From NCBI GenBank assembly GCA_017521405.1, contig JAFXCP010000005.1, positions 62,001 to 126,000 of the forward strand: 64,000 nt of DNA. The letters are read 5' to 3'. This document shows positions 33,752 to 43,601 of the stretch, one piece after another. The position numbers and the translations under genes are program-made. This stretch comes from Akkermansia sp. GTDB taxonomy: Bacteria > Verrucomicrobiota > Verrucomicrobiia > Verrucomicrobiales > Akkermansiaceae. Under the pieces are notes generated by a model. That model saw nothing but the letters and a program-made list of their open reading frames with translations. It made no database searches and had not been told where the DNA came from. Numbering within the stretch: the first letter of the stretch is position 1; each line of letters begins with the position of its first letter.

Positions 33752-36700
33752 TTACTTGCCCCGGCCTATACGCTGCATGCGCCATGCTGCCACAAGAATG
33801 GGCATTAAGCCCATGATGAAGAGGTAAACCGCATTGCGCGTAATGGTGGGGATGGAGTTTTCATCCGTTTCCTGGTCAATGCCGGAGAATGGGCGTGCCT
33901 GTCTGGGAGCCAGATAGAAGCCTCTATGCTCGTTTTGGCGGCGATCCTTGCGAGCGGTTTTAACACCTTCCCGGATTTCACTCAACTTCCGGTTGGAGAA
34001 AAAGAACTCCATAGGCTGGTCTTGCTCTGTGTTCTCCCGCTCAGAAAGCATCGTAAGAATACTTTCAAGGTAATCCTCGTTATGTTCCAATGCGGCTTTT
34101 CGCACGCGGCGTAACATGCGGCGGGCTTCATCCGGAGTGGTTACTGTGGCATTAAAAACGAGGGCGGCGCGCTGGATGAAGCGTAGTTCTTCCTCTGAGC
34201 CGTTTTCTTTGTATTGCTCGCGTAATTGGTTGACTCGGTTCGTTTCCCTATCCCAAAGGTTTTGAGAAGACTGCACGACGAATAACATCTCGAAGGCATA
34301 ACGAAGGGGGCAAAACTCCGCAATGAGTGGTACCGGCTTACTGCTGATTTCGTGTGTCACCTCATCTTGGTAGGCTACACGGTGGCGCATATTGGAGAGT
34401 CTGTAATCCACGGCTGCGGGAATGATGCCATCCGGTATCCGTGGGCTGAATTCATTCATTTCCTCAAAACGAATAAGGGCTCCTGCCAGCAAGATTTGGG
34501 GAACCAGAAGAAGCGGCACGATATTGAGCGCCGTTCGTTCTGAGCGGACGAAGGCCGATACCATAAGAGAAAGAGAAATACCCACGAAGGCTGTGAGCAA
34601 CATCACCAAAAAGTGAGGCCAGAACATGAAGTGAATTTCCAGAATCGCGTTGCCCACCAATAGGTATAGGGCACACTGCAATCCGGCAATTCCCGTTAGA
34701 ACAATTGTTTTGGCCAAAAGATACCCACCGGTAAAGAGCTTGTAGTTACTTTCCCGCCGCAGAAGGGGTCTATCCCGAAGTATCTCGCAGGCGGCATCCG
34801 TCAGGCCAAAAAACATGGCCAACACGAGCGATAGAAAGAGATACTCATTGATATGAAGAGATTTATAGTAAGTGTACGGCACATCGCGAGCCACGCGGAG
34901 TGTGCCGGCTATCAAAGCGGCCAATACAGGTCCTTCCAGTAGCACAGCGTACAAGCCCATGCGGCTTCGCACTCGGGAAAGGAAGGTGCGAGCCATCCAT
35001 AAACGGAAAAGCCTCCACAATTCCATCGGGGTGCGGGGGGGCAGCTCCGGTATGTCTTTTTCTTGGATATTGAATCCCGGTTGGGTGGATTTTGCTTCTT
35101 GTTCTTTCTTTCTGTTGGTAAAGTTGTATTTCTCGAATCGTTCCTGCCAAAGTCTTGGATTAGTTGTTTGGGTATCGCCAATGCGGCGGAAGGGGGCTTC
35201 CAGTACCTCAAACACATAATCGGCGCCTCCGGCAGCAATGGTTTCCCGGGGGACGCGCAAGCGCATTTCCCGCGCTGCATTCCGGAAGTATTCCGACATT
35301 TCCTGAGGCGTCCCCCAGAATGCCATTTGGCCGTGGGCATCAAGTACCATTACTTTCTTAAAGCGGTTAAGCAGCACTTGCGCCGGGCGGTGCAGGGTGC
35401 AGAGTAATATGCGGCTCTTGGAAATCTCTTCCAATGTGTCAATCACATGCTCCGAATCCATGGAGGATAAGCCACTAATCGGCTCATCTATCAGGAAGAC
35501 CTCTGCTGTGCCGGTGAGGTCCAAGCCCAGGTTGAGGCGCGTACGCTCACCATCGGAAAGGGTGCGTTCTCCTGCCCGCCCTACGTTTCTGGAAGCCAAG
35601 TGCCCGATGCCTACGAAATTCAGTACCGTTTGCACCCGTCGTTCTCGGTCTGCGTGGCTCAGGCGCGGTCTGCGGGTGATGGATGCCTGATAGATGTGTT
35701 CGCTCACGGTCATTGCCTCATCGAGGATGTCCTCCCTTGGGATGAATGCGATGTGGCGTCGCAGGCTCTCGGATTCGGGCGTGAGCCGCTCGTTATTGTA
35801 CATGATTGTGCCAAACGTGGGGCGCATATGCCCGGCAAGCATGGCCAGCAGAGAGCTTTTCCCGGAGCCGCTAGGCCCAAGAATACAGGCCATTTCTCCG
35901 CGTTTGAGCGCAAAGTCGATATTGTTCACCACTCGCCCGGCACGCACGAAATCTCGCGTAAGTCCGCGCACGACAAGGGATGTTACTGTGGAGGATTCTT
36001 CCTCCAACACGCCGGAGGAAAGGCGGCAGCGCAGGAACTGTTCCGGGCTAAGAGCTATCAATGCACCATCATGCAGGTTGGTATCCCCCCTTACAGGCAC
36101 GCCATCCACACTCAAATCAGATGCATCTCCTTCCAGCACGCGAAGCAGACCCGTATTGGATGCACGAGAGAAGGAAACTTCCAAAACCGCGCCCGGCGCA
36201 AGACCGGGGGTAAGTTTCAGTACTCCCGGCCTATTCATGTATGGCAAGTTTGTTACGAGGATTTTACGGTTTGCCGGATCGAGCTGGAAGCTGCTGCCGG
36301 CAGTAGCATTATCCGCCAAGTCCGCAAAGAGGAATGGCCCGGCTTCTTGCACGGAAAAGGGGGTATAATAGCCGGTGCAGACAGATACGCCGTTTTGCAG
36401 AGGGACACCATCCAGCTCCAGCCCGGCATCGGAGCGGAGGATTTCCAATTCGGCATGAACCCCCAGCTTGACGCGTGCTATACTGTTTATGGAGCGTTGG
36501 CGAGTCAGGGTGATGCGGTCGCCATCCAGCTGGAGGTGGTTCACCAGTTTAGCCCCTGTGTATCGGGCTTGGAGTAGGGAAAGTAAGGTTTTATGGTGGA
36601 AGAAGCAGGTTTCCAGTTTAATGCTTTGCCCCGGGGAAAGAGGGAGAATGCCCCCCTTGTGCAAATCGATACCACGAACCTGCAAAGGGATATCGGAATC

Positions 36701-37342
36701 GTTGATGACCAGCAGAATGTTTACGCAGCGTAAAATGCGGAAACCGGTGTGCCGTTCTGCTGAAGGAAGCAAAATGTTTTCTGCCCCCAGTCGATGAGAA
36801 AATGAGAGGCTTTCTATGGGGCGAATAGCATGAGCCCCGGGGGTGCGTACCAAATCCTCGATGATGGTGGCCATTCCCGGCAGGTTCAAGCCATAGGTTA
36901 CATCCTCAAAAAGCGTGGGATTTGTTAAATCCCCGCCTACGCGGTGCAACAGGGCAAAAACCTCCAAAGCCAGGGAAATGCGTTCCTCCTCCGTGCGTCG
37001 GGCTGCTGCCAGTGTGAGTGTGGCGGGCAGGGGATATTGTGCTTCGTACGCCATCTGGAAGCGTTCCGCCAGCCATATATGCTCCACATTGGGGAATTCA
37101 TGGCGCAAGATATCCATGGCGGTATCGAGCTTGTCAATATCAAGCCCCTCCACTTGCACCATGATGGAGGCAAAAAGGTTTACAATGGTGAGAGCATGTT
37201 CTCGCCTCGATTCTTCCTTGGCTGTAATGCGCTGCGGCGTAAAGGGAATTAACACCACAAGGGCACTACGCCAGCGGAGAATACGGCGGCGCAGCCCACG
37301 AAGAAAGGAATTCACGAGGCGCTGAATCCGAGGGCGTTTCAT
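33752..37342 (-). CDS. 1196-residue ABCG-like protein with TerB-like N-terminus
   Basis: Domain order: a basic N-terminus; a helical segment (about 45-140) resembling TerB; a long beta-rich region (about 170-455) in which two stretches share LxLDGVPxxxG (near 308-318 and 409-419), possibly FHA-like repeats; an ABC ATPase with Walker A GPSGSGKSS (489-497), signature LSDGERTRLNLG and Walker B VFLIDEPISGL; then about 500 residues with an ABCG-type membrane domain of about six helices. ATPase before membrane domain on one chain matches eukaryotic white/ABCG half-transporters. The ATP-binding motifs are intact. Its ATG overlaps the stop of the Cys-cluster gene (ATGA). Substrate and direction are unknown. 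Confidence 0.8.
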   Translation of the reverse strand: MKRPRIQRLVNSFLRGLRRRILRWRSALVVLIPFTPQRITAKEESRREHALTIVNLFASIMVQVEGLDIDKLDTAMDILRHEFPNVEHIWLAERFQMAYEAQYPLPATLTLAAARRTEEERISLALEVFALLHRVGGDLTNPTLFEDVTYGLNLPGMATIIEDLVRTPGAHAIRPIESLSFSHRLGAENILLPSAERHTGFRILRCVNILLVINDSDIPLQVRGIDLHKGGILPLSPGQSIKLETCFFHHKTLLSLLQARYTGAKLVNHLQLDGDRITLTRQRSINSIARVKLGVHAELEILRSDAGLELDGVPLQNGVSVCTGYYTPFSVQEAGPFLFADLADNATAGSSFQLDPANRKILVTNLPYMNRPGVLKLTPGLAPGAVLEVSFSRASNTGLLRVLEGDASDLSVDGVPVRGDTNLHDGALIALSPEQFLRCRLSSGVLEEESSTVTSLVVRGLTRDFVRAGRVVNNIDFALKRGEMACILGPSGSGKSSLLAMLAGHMRPTFGTIMYNNERLTPESESLRRHIAFIPREDILDEAMTVSEHIYQASITRRPRLSHADRERRVQTVLNFVGIGHLASRNVGRAGERTLSDGERTRLNLGLDLTGTAEVFLIDEPISGLSSMDSEHVIDTLEEISKSRILLCTLHRPAQVLLNRFKKVMVLDAHGQMAFWGTPQEMSEYFRNAAREMRLRVPRETIAAGGADYVFEVLEAPFRRIGDTQTTNPRLWQERFEKYNFTNRKKEQEAKSTQPGFNIQEKDIPELPPRTPMELWRLFRLWMARTFLSRVRSRMGLYAVLLEGPVLAALIAGTLRVARDVPYTYYKSLHINEYLFLSLVLAMFFGLTDAACEILRDRPLLRRESNYKLFTGGYLLAKTIVLTGIAGLQCALYLLVGNAILEIHFMFWPHFLVMLLTAFVGISLSLMVSAFVRSERTALNIVPLLLVPQILLAGALIRFEEMNEFSPRIPDGIIPAAVDYRLSNMRHRVAYQDEVTHEISSKPVPLIAEFCPLRYAFEMLFVVQSSQNLWDRETNRVNQLREQYKENGSEEELRFIQRAALVFNATVTTPDEARRMLRRVRKAALEHNEDYLESILTMLSERENTEQDQPMEFFFSNRKLSEIREGVKTARKDRRQNEHRGFYLAPRQARPFSGIDQETDENSIPTITRNAVYLFIMGLMPILVAAWRMQRIGRGK

Positions 37343-37695
37343 GAGGGCGTTTGAGCAATTTTACCTGCTCCGGGGCAGCGTTCTTCCCATCCCGGGAAGT
37401 TCCATTTGTAGGGAAAGTCTCTGCATTGGCGCGGTTTAACCGATTGGATGCGGCAAGTGTTGTCCTTTTCCAACATGATACATGCTCCATCCGGAGCATC
37501 AATGAGGGAAAGACCCCGCCGATTACGCTGTAAATGGCACCATTTGTTGATGAAATCCGTTTCCTCCATTTGCAGATAAGCAGCAATAGCACTTATATCT
37601 TCATCCGTAAGGCAAACGTCCCCCTCCCAGCGGCAGCAGGCACCACAGCGCTGGCAAGAATGCACGATTTTCTCTGGTTCTTGGCTTTCGGACAT
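37339..37695 (-). CDS. YkgJ-type zinc/iron-chelating Cys-cluster protein
   Basis: A 118-residue protein of the YkgJ/Fe-S-oxidoreductase group. It starts with HSCQRCGACCRW, the CxxCxxCC metal-binding core, continues with ACIMLEKDNTCRIQ, and has RPRQC-type KPRQCRDFPYKW, the remaining ligand block. It is a small cytoplasmic metal protein whose role is not known. Its stop codon overlaps the start of the large ABC gene (ATGA), so the two are translationally coupled, and it starts 4 bases after tsaB. A functional tie with the ABC protein is possible. No signal peptide is present. Confidence 0.85.
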   Translation of the reverse strand: MSESQEPEKIVHSCQRCGACCRWEGDVCLTDEDISAIAAYLQMEETDFINKWCHLQRNRRGLSLIDAPDGACIMLEKDNTCRIQSVKPRQCRDFPYKWNFPGWEERCPGAGKIAQTPS

Positions 37696-37699
37696 CGCT

Positions 37700-38338
37700 T
37701 TAGTGAGGAATTTCCCAAGGTTTACGCACAGCTTTAGTAATATGGGGCGGACGAACGTAAATCGGTTCTGCCGGACGCTCTAATGCCTTCTGCTGTTCTG
37801 CCGCCGACATCTGCAACCACGTTTCCACCAATCCGGATGCTGTGGGTACAAGGGATTCCTGAGCCGGCGGCAATAAACCTTTCTCAGTAAGAGTGGAGGA
37901 TGTTTCCACGGAATAGAGCAGGGTACCATTTTGCTGTTCTTTAAGGATTTCCGGAGTGGAAAGAACAGAAATCTCTCCGGTCGGGCGGCGCAGTGTCCAC
38001 CCCCCTCTTCGAGCATCGGAAATAATGCAAGCCTGTCTCGCCCCTACCAGCTGAGCCCAGGAATCAATGGCCACAAGGCGAGCGCCTGTCACAGCACTAA
38101 TGCCCACTCCCGCAGCCAAGGCTACACGAACGCCGCCATAACTGCCGGGACCGGCCCCCACAAGAATGTAATGAAGAGAGTCTCCCTCTAATGCTTCTAA
38201 TGCCTTCTCCAAAGCAGGGAATAAATGAGCATCGTGATTTCGCTCTGCTTGCCAGGATGCAAGGTACGAAAGGTTCCCCCGGCGATTAAGACACAGGGAG
38301 GCTTGGGAGACGGATGTTTCTATGGCGAGGATATTCAT
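37700..38338 (-). CDS. tsaB: tRNA threonylcarbamoyladenosine synthesis protein TsaB
   Basis: TsaB is the scaffold partner of TsaD and TsaE in making the t6A37 tRNA modification. The 212-residue protein opens with MNILAIETSVSQASLCL, has the ATPase-fold segment ILVGAGPGSYGGVRVALA and the ISDARRGGW block, and lacks the metal-binding histidines of TsaD, as expected. The C-terminal half is divergent but ends with PAEPIYVRPP, the usual TsaB ending. The ATG at 38338 overlaps the prmA stop (ATGA); a longer frame to 38365 would run into prmA. It sits between prmA and the Cys-cluster gene in one operon. Confidence 0.92.
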   Translation of the reverse strand: MNILAIETSVSQASLCLNRRGNLSYLASWQAERNHDAHLFPALEKALEALEGDSLHYILVGAGPGSYGGVRVALAAGVGISAVTGARLVAIDSWAQLVGARQACIISDARRGGWTLRRPTGEISVLSTPEILKEQQNGTLLYSVETSSTLTEKGLLPPAQESLVPTASGLVETWLQMSAAEQQKALERPAEPIYVRPPHITKAVRKPWEIPH

Positions 38339-39183
38339 GCCAAAGTAAGTTGTGCGGTGGTCCACTTTCCCCGGGAAACGACTTTAACACGGCGCAATCC
38401 GGCAGCTTCGGCGGCTTGCAGAGTCTCCTCGGCCTGAGAGTTCAGAATCCCGGAAACGATGAGGATACCATCGCGTTTCATGGCTGTAATTAAGCGGGGA
38501 AACGCCTTTTGCAGCACCGTGGAAAAGAGGTTGGCCAGCACCACATCTGCCTTTTGGTCTGCGCGAGGAGCCCATTCAAACACATCCGCTTGGAAGAGGT
38601 CCAGTCCTTCCGCTCCGCCGTTGCGCTCAATGTTCCTGGCGGCAACTTCTACCGCCACCGGGTCGAAGTCGAAACTAAGAGCAGAACGTGCGCCCAAACG
38701 CAGTCCGGCCAAGGCAAGCACTCCTGTGCCGCAGCCTACATCCGTAAGAGTCCAAGGTGTTTTCAGGGTGCGTACATAATCACACAGCATACGCAGGCAG
38801 GTAGCAGTTGTGGCATGATTCCCCGTGCCGAATGCACGTTCTGCCGGGAAACAGAGAATAATGCGAGCGGGATACTTTTTCTGCAATTCCTGCAGCACCT
38901 GCGGATTGGAGGATGCGGAAATGACAATTCTATCCCGAATCATGAGGGGCGCTGTATTTTCCGGGGCTGTGGCGGCCACCCAATCCGTGGTGTGAAGCTC
39001 CTCCACCTGCCCACCAAAGCATGCATACAGCGCAAGAGCTTCTTCCTGCGTTTCGGTGTACACATCCACAGAAAGACGCCCTGCATGGAATCCCCCGGAA
39101 ATTACGGCTCCGGGATGGTTGCCTACCTTTTCCTGCCACTCCGCCTCTTTTTCTGCGGAGATGTTTTTATGCCATTGCCACAT
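38335..39183 (-). CDS. prmA: Ribosomal protein L11 methyltransferase-like
   Basis: PrmA trimethylates ribosomal protein L11 using S-adenosylmethionine. The 282-residue protein has a divergent N-terminal L11-binding region, then AERAFGTGNHATTATCLRML (FGTGxHxTT in the family), the SAM-binding LTDVGCGTGVLALAGLRLGA, SFDFDPVAVEVAARNIERNG and VVLANLFSTVL. The second block confirms a class I methyltransferase; FGTGNHATT places it with PrmA. It starts 7 bases after the GH29 stop and overlaps tsaB by 4 bases. The weak N-terminus leaves room for a different protein substrate. Confidence 0.85.
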   Translation of the reverse strand: MWQWHKNISAEKEAEWQEKVGNHPGAVISGGFHAGRLSVDVYTETQEEALALYACFGGQVEELHTTDWVAATAPENTAPLMIRDRIVISASSNPQVLQELQKKYPARIILCFPAERAFGTGNHATTATCLRMLCDYVRTLKTPWTLTDVGCGTGVLALAGLRLGARSALSFDFDPVAVEVAARNIERNGGAEGLDLFQADVFEWAPRADQKADVVLANLFSTVLQKAFPRLITAMKRDGILIVSGILNSQAEETLQAAEAAGLRRVKVVSRGKWTTAQLTLA

Positions 39184-39190
39184 GACCTAC

Positions 39191-41323
39191 TTACCTACGA
39201 TTACGTGTTTTGTTTGATTTGCGACGATTTTTTTTAGATTTTTCCGTATCGGAATCTGCTTCTTCTTTTTGGGGCGGATAGAATTTCAATTCTGCCACAC
39301 TGCACCCCTTGCCTTCCAAAGCACGAGTTGCAGTCAAACGAGCAAAACGAGCCTGCTGAGGAGTAATGGCAACCTCCAATTCCACGGGGTTTGCTCGGAG
39401 GTTCGAGAACTCTCCTTCTGCCACATTCTTCCATTGCTTACCATCGTTACTCAGTTCCAGCAGATAACGATCCGTCATATCCTGCACCTTGCCATCCTGC
39501 CGAGGCAAATAGGAGAAAGAGGCAATTTCCCGTTTGCTTCCTAAATCAAGCTCAATAGTAGCCGGACGTGTGGCACTGTGCCAGAAGGTATCGGGATTGT
39601 CATCGCATGCGGCGGCGGCATCCCCCTTAGCTTGGCGGGGATATCCCACATTCAACGTGCCGACAGGGCCGGAATTGCCTGTTCTGTTGTTGATGTAACA
39701 GGCTTTAATTTGCCCCGGTCCTTGGAAGCTGATAGTACTCCCTTCCTTGTAGACGGGAGAAGAATTCCTTGGTGTGCTGCCATCCAGCGTGTAGTACGTT
39801 GTGCAGTCCGCATGCGTTTCCAAGGTGTATTGCCCATTGCCTTGAGCCCGAATTGCCGGTTTGGGGAGAATCTCCGGCATGCGGAGTAGCGATAATTCGC
39901 TTATGCAGGGGCAAGCCTTTGCACGCACTATATTCAGGCGAATTTTCCGGGTGGTAACCGGCTCATTGAGCCAGCGCATTACCTGATGCCCAATGGTATG
40001 CCCTTTGCCGCCACGCACGGCGTCCAGCCCTCGTTCCTTTTCTCCGGGCTTGCCGGCTTCAACAATGGTTTTCCACTCACCATCTAGCCAAGCATCCACA
40101 CTGAAGGATTCCACGCGCTGGCCAAGGCGTATTTGTTCACGCAATCGGATGACATCAAAGGTGGTTTCCCGTTCCAATCTGATTTCGACACTGCCGGAAG
40201 TCGTACCATCATTGGGGCACCAGTAACTTTCGATATTACCATCCGTTAATTTAGCGGCGTTAAAACGCTTATCTTTTCCGCGGACTTCGGAAGCTTTAGC
40301 AGCAGCACCCAGTGCGTAATCCTTAGAAAGTAATTCTCTGCGAGCTGCACCAAATGCAAGCAAAGAGTCCACATCCGCTTGATCGAGCCGTCCATTTCGA
40401 TCCGGAGCTAAATTGAGGATGAGGTTAGCGCCAAGTCCCACACTGGAAAGGTACACCTTCATCAGGGTTTGCGGGTCCTTAACGGCATTTTTCTGTCCCG
40501 GGTGCCAAAACCATCCACGGTGGTTAATAGGGGTATCTCCTTCCAGAGAAATCCATTTGTTGTTTTGAATGTTCCAGAGGGGATAGGATACAAAGCCTTT
40601 CTCGGAGCCACCCCATACGGCATCCCCACGGCCGGAAGCTCCCCAAATAATGCAATCCGGTTGTAATCTGCGGATGCGGCGGACTACCTCTGCGTAGTCA
40701 TAGTACTTATCAGCTTCGCCAATGTTTCTGTTTTCCTTGGCTCCGCCATAGTAGCCATCCCCGCCCATGGCTCCATCGAACCAAATCTCAAAGATATCTC
40801 CGTATTGGGTCAGGAGTTCCTCTATTTGTTTGTAATACACCCTCAGGTATCCGGGGCGTCCGTATTCCGCACAGTTGCGATCCCAAGGGGAAAGGTAGGT
40901 GCCGAACTTTATACCGCTGGCTTTACACGCATTTGCGAATTCGCGCACCACATCTCCTTTACCGTTCTTCCAAGCCGCTTTCCGAATGTTGTGTTCTGTG
41001 CTTTTGGTGGGCCATGCACACCAGCCATCATGATGTTTGGCTGTGTAAATCATCCCGGACATGCCGGCTTCCTTAAATACGGAAGTGATTTTTTTTGCAT
41101 CGAAAGCTACCGGGTTAAATTGTGCAGGGCTTTCATCGCCGTAGCCCCATTCTCGGTTGGTGTATGTATTTAGGCCAAAGTGAACAAAGGCATACCATTC
41201 CATTCTGAGCCAATCTACCTGTTGTGAGGTAGGGGTAGGTCCGTAGACCGGGGGCGGTGAGGCTGCTCCGGCGAAGCTGGCAAGTGCACCTAAGGTGCAG
41301 AGGGTCGTCGCAAACAGTTTCAT
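39191..41323 (-). CDS. GH29 alpha-L-fucosidase with discoidin-type domains, exported
   Basis: A 710-residue exported fucosidase. The signal peptide (MKLFATTLCTLGALASFAGAA) is followed by the GH29 barrel: WYAFVHFGLNTYTNREWGYG, TAKHHDGWCAWPTK, GTYLSPWDRN and IFEIWFDGAMGG, whose Asp is the likely nucleophile. Next come a discoidin/CBM32-like domain (about 350-490), a chitobiase C-terminal-like module (YYTLDGSTPRNSSPVY, about 500-570) and a second discoidin-like domain (about 575-690). The final 16 residues are very basic (KSKKNRRKSNKTRNRR). GH29 enzymes release alpha-fucose from mucin and milk glycans. It follows the DUF4340 gene by 22 bases and precedes prmA, an unusual operon position. Linkage preference is unknown. 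Confidence 0.93.
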   Translation of the reverse strand: MKLFATTLCTLGALASFAGAASPPPVYGPTPTSQQVDWLRMEWYAFVHFGLNTYTNREWGYGDESPAQFNPVAFDAKKITSVFKEAGMSGMIYTAKHHDGWCAWPTKSTEHNIRKAAWKNGKGDVVREFANACKASGIKFGTYLSPWDRNCAEYGRPGYLRVYYKQIEELLTQYGDIFEIWFDGAMGGDGYYGGAKENRNIGEADKYYDYAEVVRRIRRLQPDCIIWGASGRGDAVWGGSEKGFVSYPLWNIQNNKWISLEGDTPINHRGWFWHPGQKNAVKDPQTLMKVYLSSVGLGANLILNLAPDRNGRLDQADVDSLLAFGAARRELLSKDYALGAAAKASEVRGKDKRFNAAKLTDGNIESYWCPNDGTTSGSVEIRLERETTFDVIRLREQIRLGQRVESFSVDAWLDGEWKTIVEAGKPGEKERGLDAVRGGKGHTIGHQVMRWLNEPVTTRKIRLNIVRAKACPCISELSLLRMPEILPKPAIRAQGNGQYTLETHADCTTYYTLDGSTPRNSSPVYKEGSTISFQGPGQIKACYINNRTGNSGPVGTLNVGYPRQAKGDAAAACDDNPDTFWHSATRPATIELDLGSKREIASFSYLPRQDGKVQDMTDRYLLELSNDGKQWKNVAEGEFSNLRANPVELEVAITPQQARFARLTATRALEGKGCSVAELKFYPPQKEEADSDTEKSKKNRRKSNKTRNRR

Positions 41324-41345
41324 TGTGGTATATGTTCTTTTTGGG

Positions 41346-43592
41346 TTAGATATCGAGAAGGTCTCCTGCTAAGCTTTGGGCTCTTTCAAAAGGCAGAATG
41401 AACAGTTGATTAGTCTCCCTTACTCGGCCGTAAAAGAAGGGCTTATCTGAATCCATAGCCGCCGGGGCAATCTCTATGGTTCGGATTTCTTTGATGGTTT
41501 TCCTCTCAGCCGTGGCCAAATTGCGGAAAAGTGCAGCATCCTCGGAATCTTCCAGTAGCATGGATTGCCCGGAATCCTCCATTACCGTAGTATGATGGTT
41601 AACGTCATCCTGCTGTTCAATGACCGCGCTTTCCGCATCGGAATAATCGGTTTGTTCCAGCTCTAAAGAGACAGCGAAAGCCGGATTTTGCAAGGCAAGC
41701 AAAGCATCGGAATCCCCGGCATCAAGCCACTGTGATACTTTGAGCTTCTGGAGGCTACGTACATAATACTCCGCTCTATGCGGATTGATACGAGGCGTTA
41801 CATCCTCTCCTCCGAGTGTTCCTGTCCAGCTTTCTCCTCTGTAATCATAATCCAGCACCAGAGGTGCCTGCTGGAAATGGAAACAGATGCGGCGCACCGC
41901 AGAAATGGGGAAGGAGAGCAGGGTGCGCTCTTTCCATTTTTCAGCTCTCAGAGAGAGCAGTTTAGTGAATTTTGTGCTAAGCCTGCAGATGGAATTTCCC
42001 CCGGCTTCCATGCCAAACCATGCGCGCTTGCCGGTTTGCGGATGCGCTGTATAACGCAGTAGGAAGGTGTGTGGCATTCTATCCTTCACTAAGGGGAGGT
42101 CTTCTCCAAATAAGGTAGCACGTACCATGCATGGTTTGGGGAGAATAGAAAGCACATAGTCCGGCGTATTCAAGCCAAATTGTTTCATTTGGTCTTCCAT
42201 GGTTGCCCCGGGGGCAGCATCGGCCACAATTTCAAGTACGGGAATGTTGCTTAGTCCCTTGAGGAAACTCTGCACAATAGAATCCTCCGCTTTGGTATAT
42301 CGATGTCCGGGCGTTGCAAACATCCAAGTGTCAGGTACTTGGCTCTCCTTGTCGCCGGGAATGAGCATAAGGCGGACGGCTGCATTTCTGTCATATGTTG
42401 CACGCAGGGAAACCCGGGCAATATCTTTTGCATCCAACTCGGTAAACTGCATGGAACGCAGAGCGGAAACGGTCAACGGCAGTTCATTGGTGTAAACGTG
42501 CTGATTACTGATTCGCACCTGAGCCATGGCCTTATCGGGGAGGACAGGTAGCTCGCAGATGGCGTTAATCAAGCGGGCATAGCTGCCTTTTCTGCTAATA
42601 CGGCGATCCGCTTGCAAGATAAAATACACAGGACGGTTCGATACCGTCGCATAACAATACACCTGCTCATCCCCCGGTGTTGTATATTGCTCGTATATGT
42701 TGAGCTGTATCGGGGTGTCTCCCCAGCTTCCTTTTAGCGAGATTTGGTGCAGGGGCTGTTCCGATAGGGGGGTACTTGGCGCATCTTCTACCCGAACGGC
42801 TTTAAGATTAACAAGACTTTGTACCAGTTTAGAAACGTTGTCCTCATCAGCACTGGTAATAATGGGGGCTGTAATGTTCCATTTAGCCTCCGCACTCAGG
42901 CGATTTAGTTCGACGGATTCTGTGCCTTGTGTTTTAATGGAGATACTTAAAAGCTGTTCCGGGTTAATTTGCAAGGGATTGGAATCGCGCAAAGCCTCTA
43001 GCCCATCTTTGAATAAATCCAGAATGTTGCCGCTTACCACATGAATGCGTTTATCTCTGCCATAAAAATTGGTACGCAGGTAAGTTGTGGGCAACAGGGT
43101 TTCACCATCGCCGGCATCGTCCAGCCAAGGGGAGGTGCTGCCCAAAGTATAGCGAGCAATCGTGGTCATTCTATCCTCATCCACTCGTGTTTTGAGGGTA
43201 ATGCGGTGGGGTGCCGTTTCCACCCCAAACTCACGCATGTTGCTGCGGGTTAATTTATTGAGCGGCAGAGTATCCACCAGTCGAGCTTTGGCTGTAAAGG
43301 CTAAAATGGCTTGCGCTACACCGGGGGAAAGTCTGTCTCGGAAAGGTTTGATAATCCACCAATTGCCTTGTTCATCGCGTTCGCATTCGATAGTATCGTG
43401 CATGTCTTCGATTCGCATCCAACACACCTCTCCCAATCGAGAGGTGTTTTCCTGCGAGAAGAGGGGCATGCCGGGCTCAAAACGATACCATCCCGTGATG
43501 CGAGCCAAATTCCCATCGACTGTCAGGAATACCGCCAGCGTAACGCTGATGATACTCAGAACAACAAGAAAGATGGTGTTAAAGATTCTCAT
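41346..43592 (-). CDS. DUF4340-domain membrane-anchored protein
   Basis: A 748-residue protein with a single N-terminal helix (IFLVVLSIISVTLAVFLTV) and a large domain outside the cytoplasm. Blocks such as WWIIKPFRDRLSPGVAQAIL, a run of repeated beta-rich DUF4340 units and FFYGRVRETNQLFIL near the end fit the DUF4340 family, which is found next to gliding-type ABC transporters. It lies 9 bases downstream of the GldG-like gene and carries no enzyme motif I recognise. It is probably the extracytoplasmic partner of the ABC complex. It is separated from GH29 by 22 bases. Role inferred from neighbours. Confidence 0.8.
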   Translation of the reverse strand: MRIFNTIFLVVLSIISVTLAVFLTVDGNLARITGWYRFEPGMPLFSQENTSRLGEVCWMRIEDMHDTIECERDEQGNWWIIKPFRDRLSPGVAQAILAFTAKARLVDTLPLNKLTRSNMREFGVETAPHRITLKTRVDEDRMTTIARYTLGSTSPWLDDAGDGETLLPTTYLRTNFYGRDKRIHVVSGNILDLFKDGLEALRDSNPLQINPEQLLSISIKTQGTESVELNRLSAEAKWNITAPIITSADEDNVSKLVQSLVNLKAVRVEDAPSTPLSEQPLHQISLKGSWGDTPIQLNIYEQYTTPGDEQVYCYATVSNRPVYFILQADRRISRKGSYARLINAICELPVLPDKAMAQVRISNQHVYTNELPLTVSALRSMQFTELDAKDIARVSLRATYDRNAAVRLMLIPGDKESQVPDTWMFATPGHRYTKAEDSIVQSFLKGLSNIPVLEIVADAAPGATMEDQMKQFGLNTPDYVLSILPKPCMVRATLFGEDLPLVKDRMPHTFLLRYTAHPQTGKRAWFGMEAGGNSICRLSTKFTKLLSLRAEKWKERTLLSFPISAVRRICFHFQQAPLVLDYDYRGESWTGTLGGEDVTPRINPHRAEYYVRSLQKLKVSQWLDAGDSDALLALQNPAFAVSLELEQTDYSDAESAVIEQQDDVNHHTTVMEDSGQSMLLEDSEDAALFRNLATAERKTIKEIRTIEIAPAAMDSDKPFFYGRVRETNQLFILPFERAQSLAGDLLDI

Positions 43593-43601
43593 ATAGGAAG
43601 T

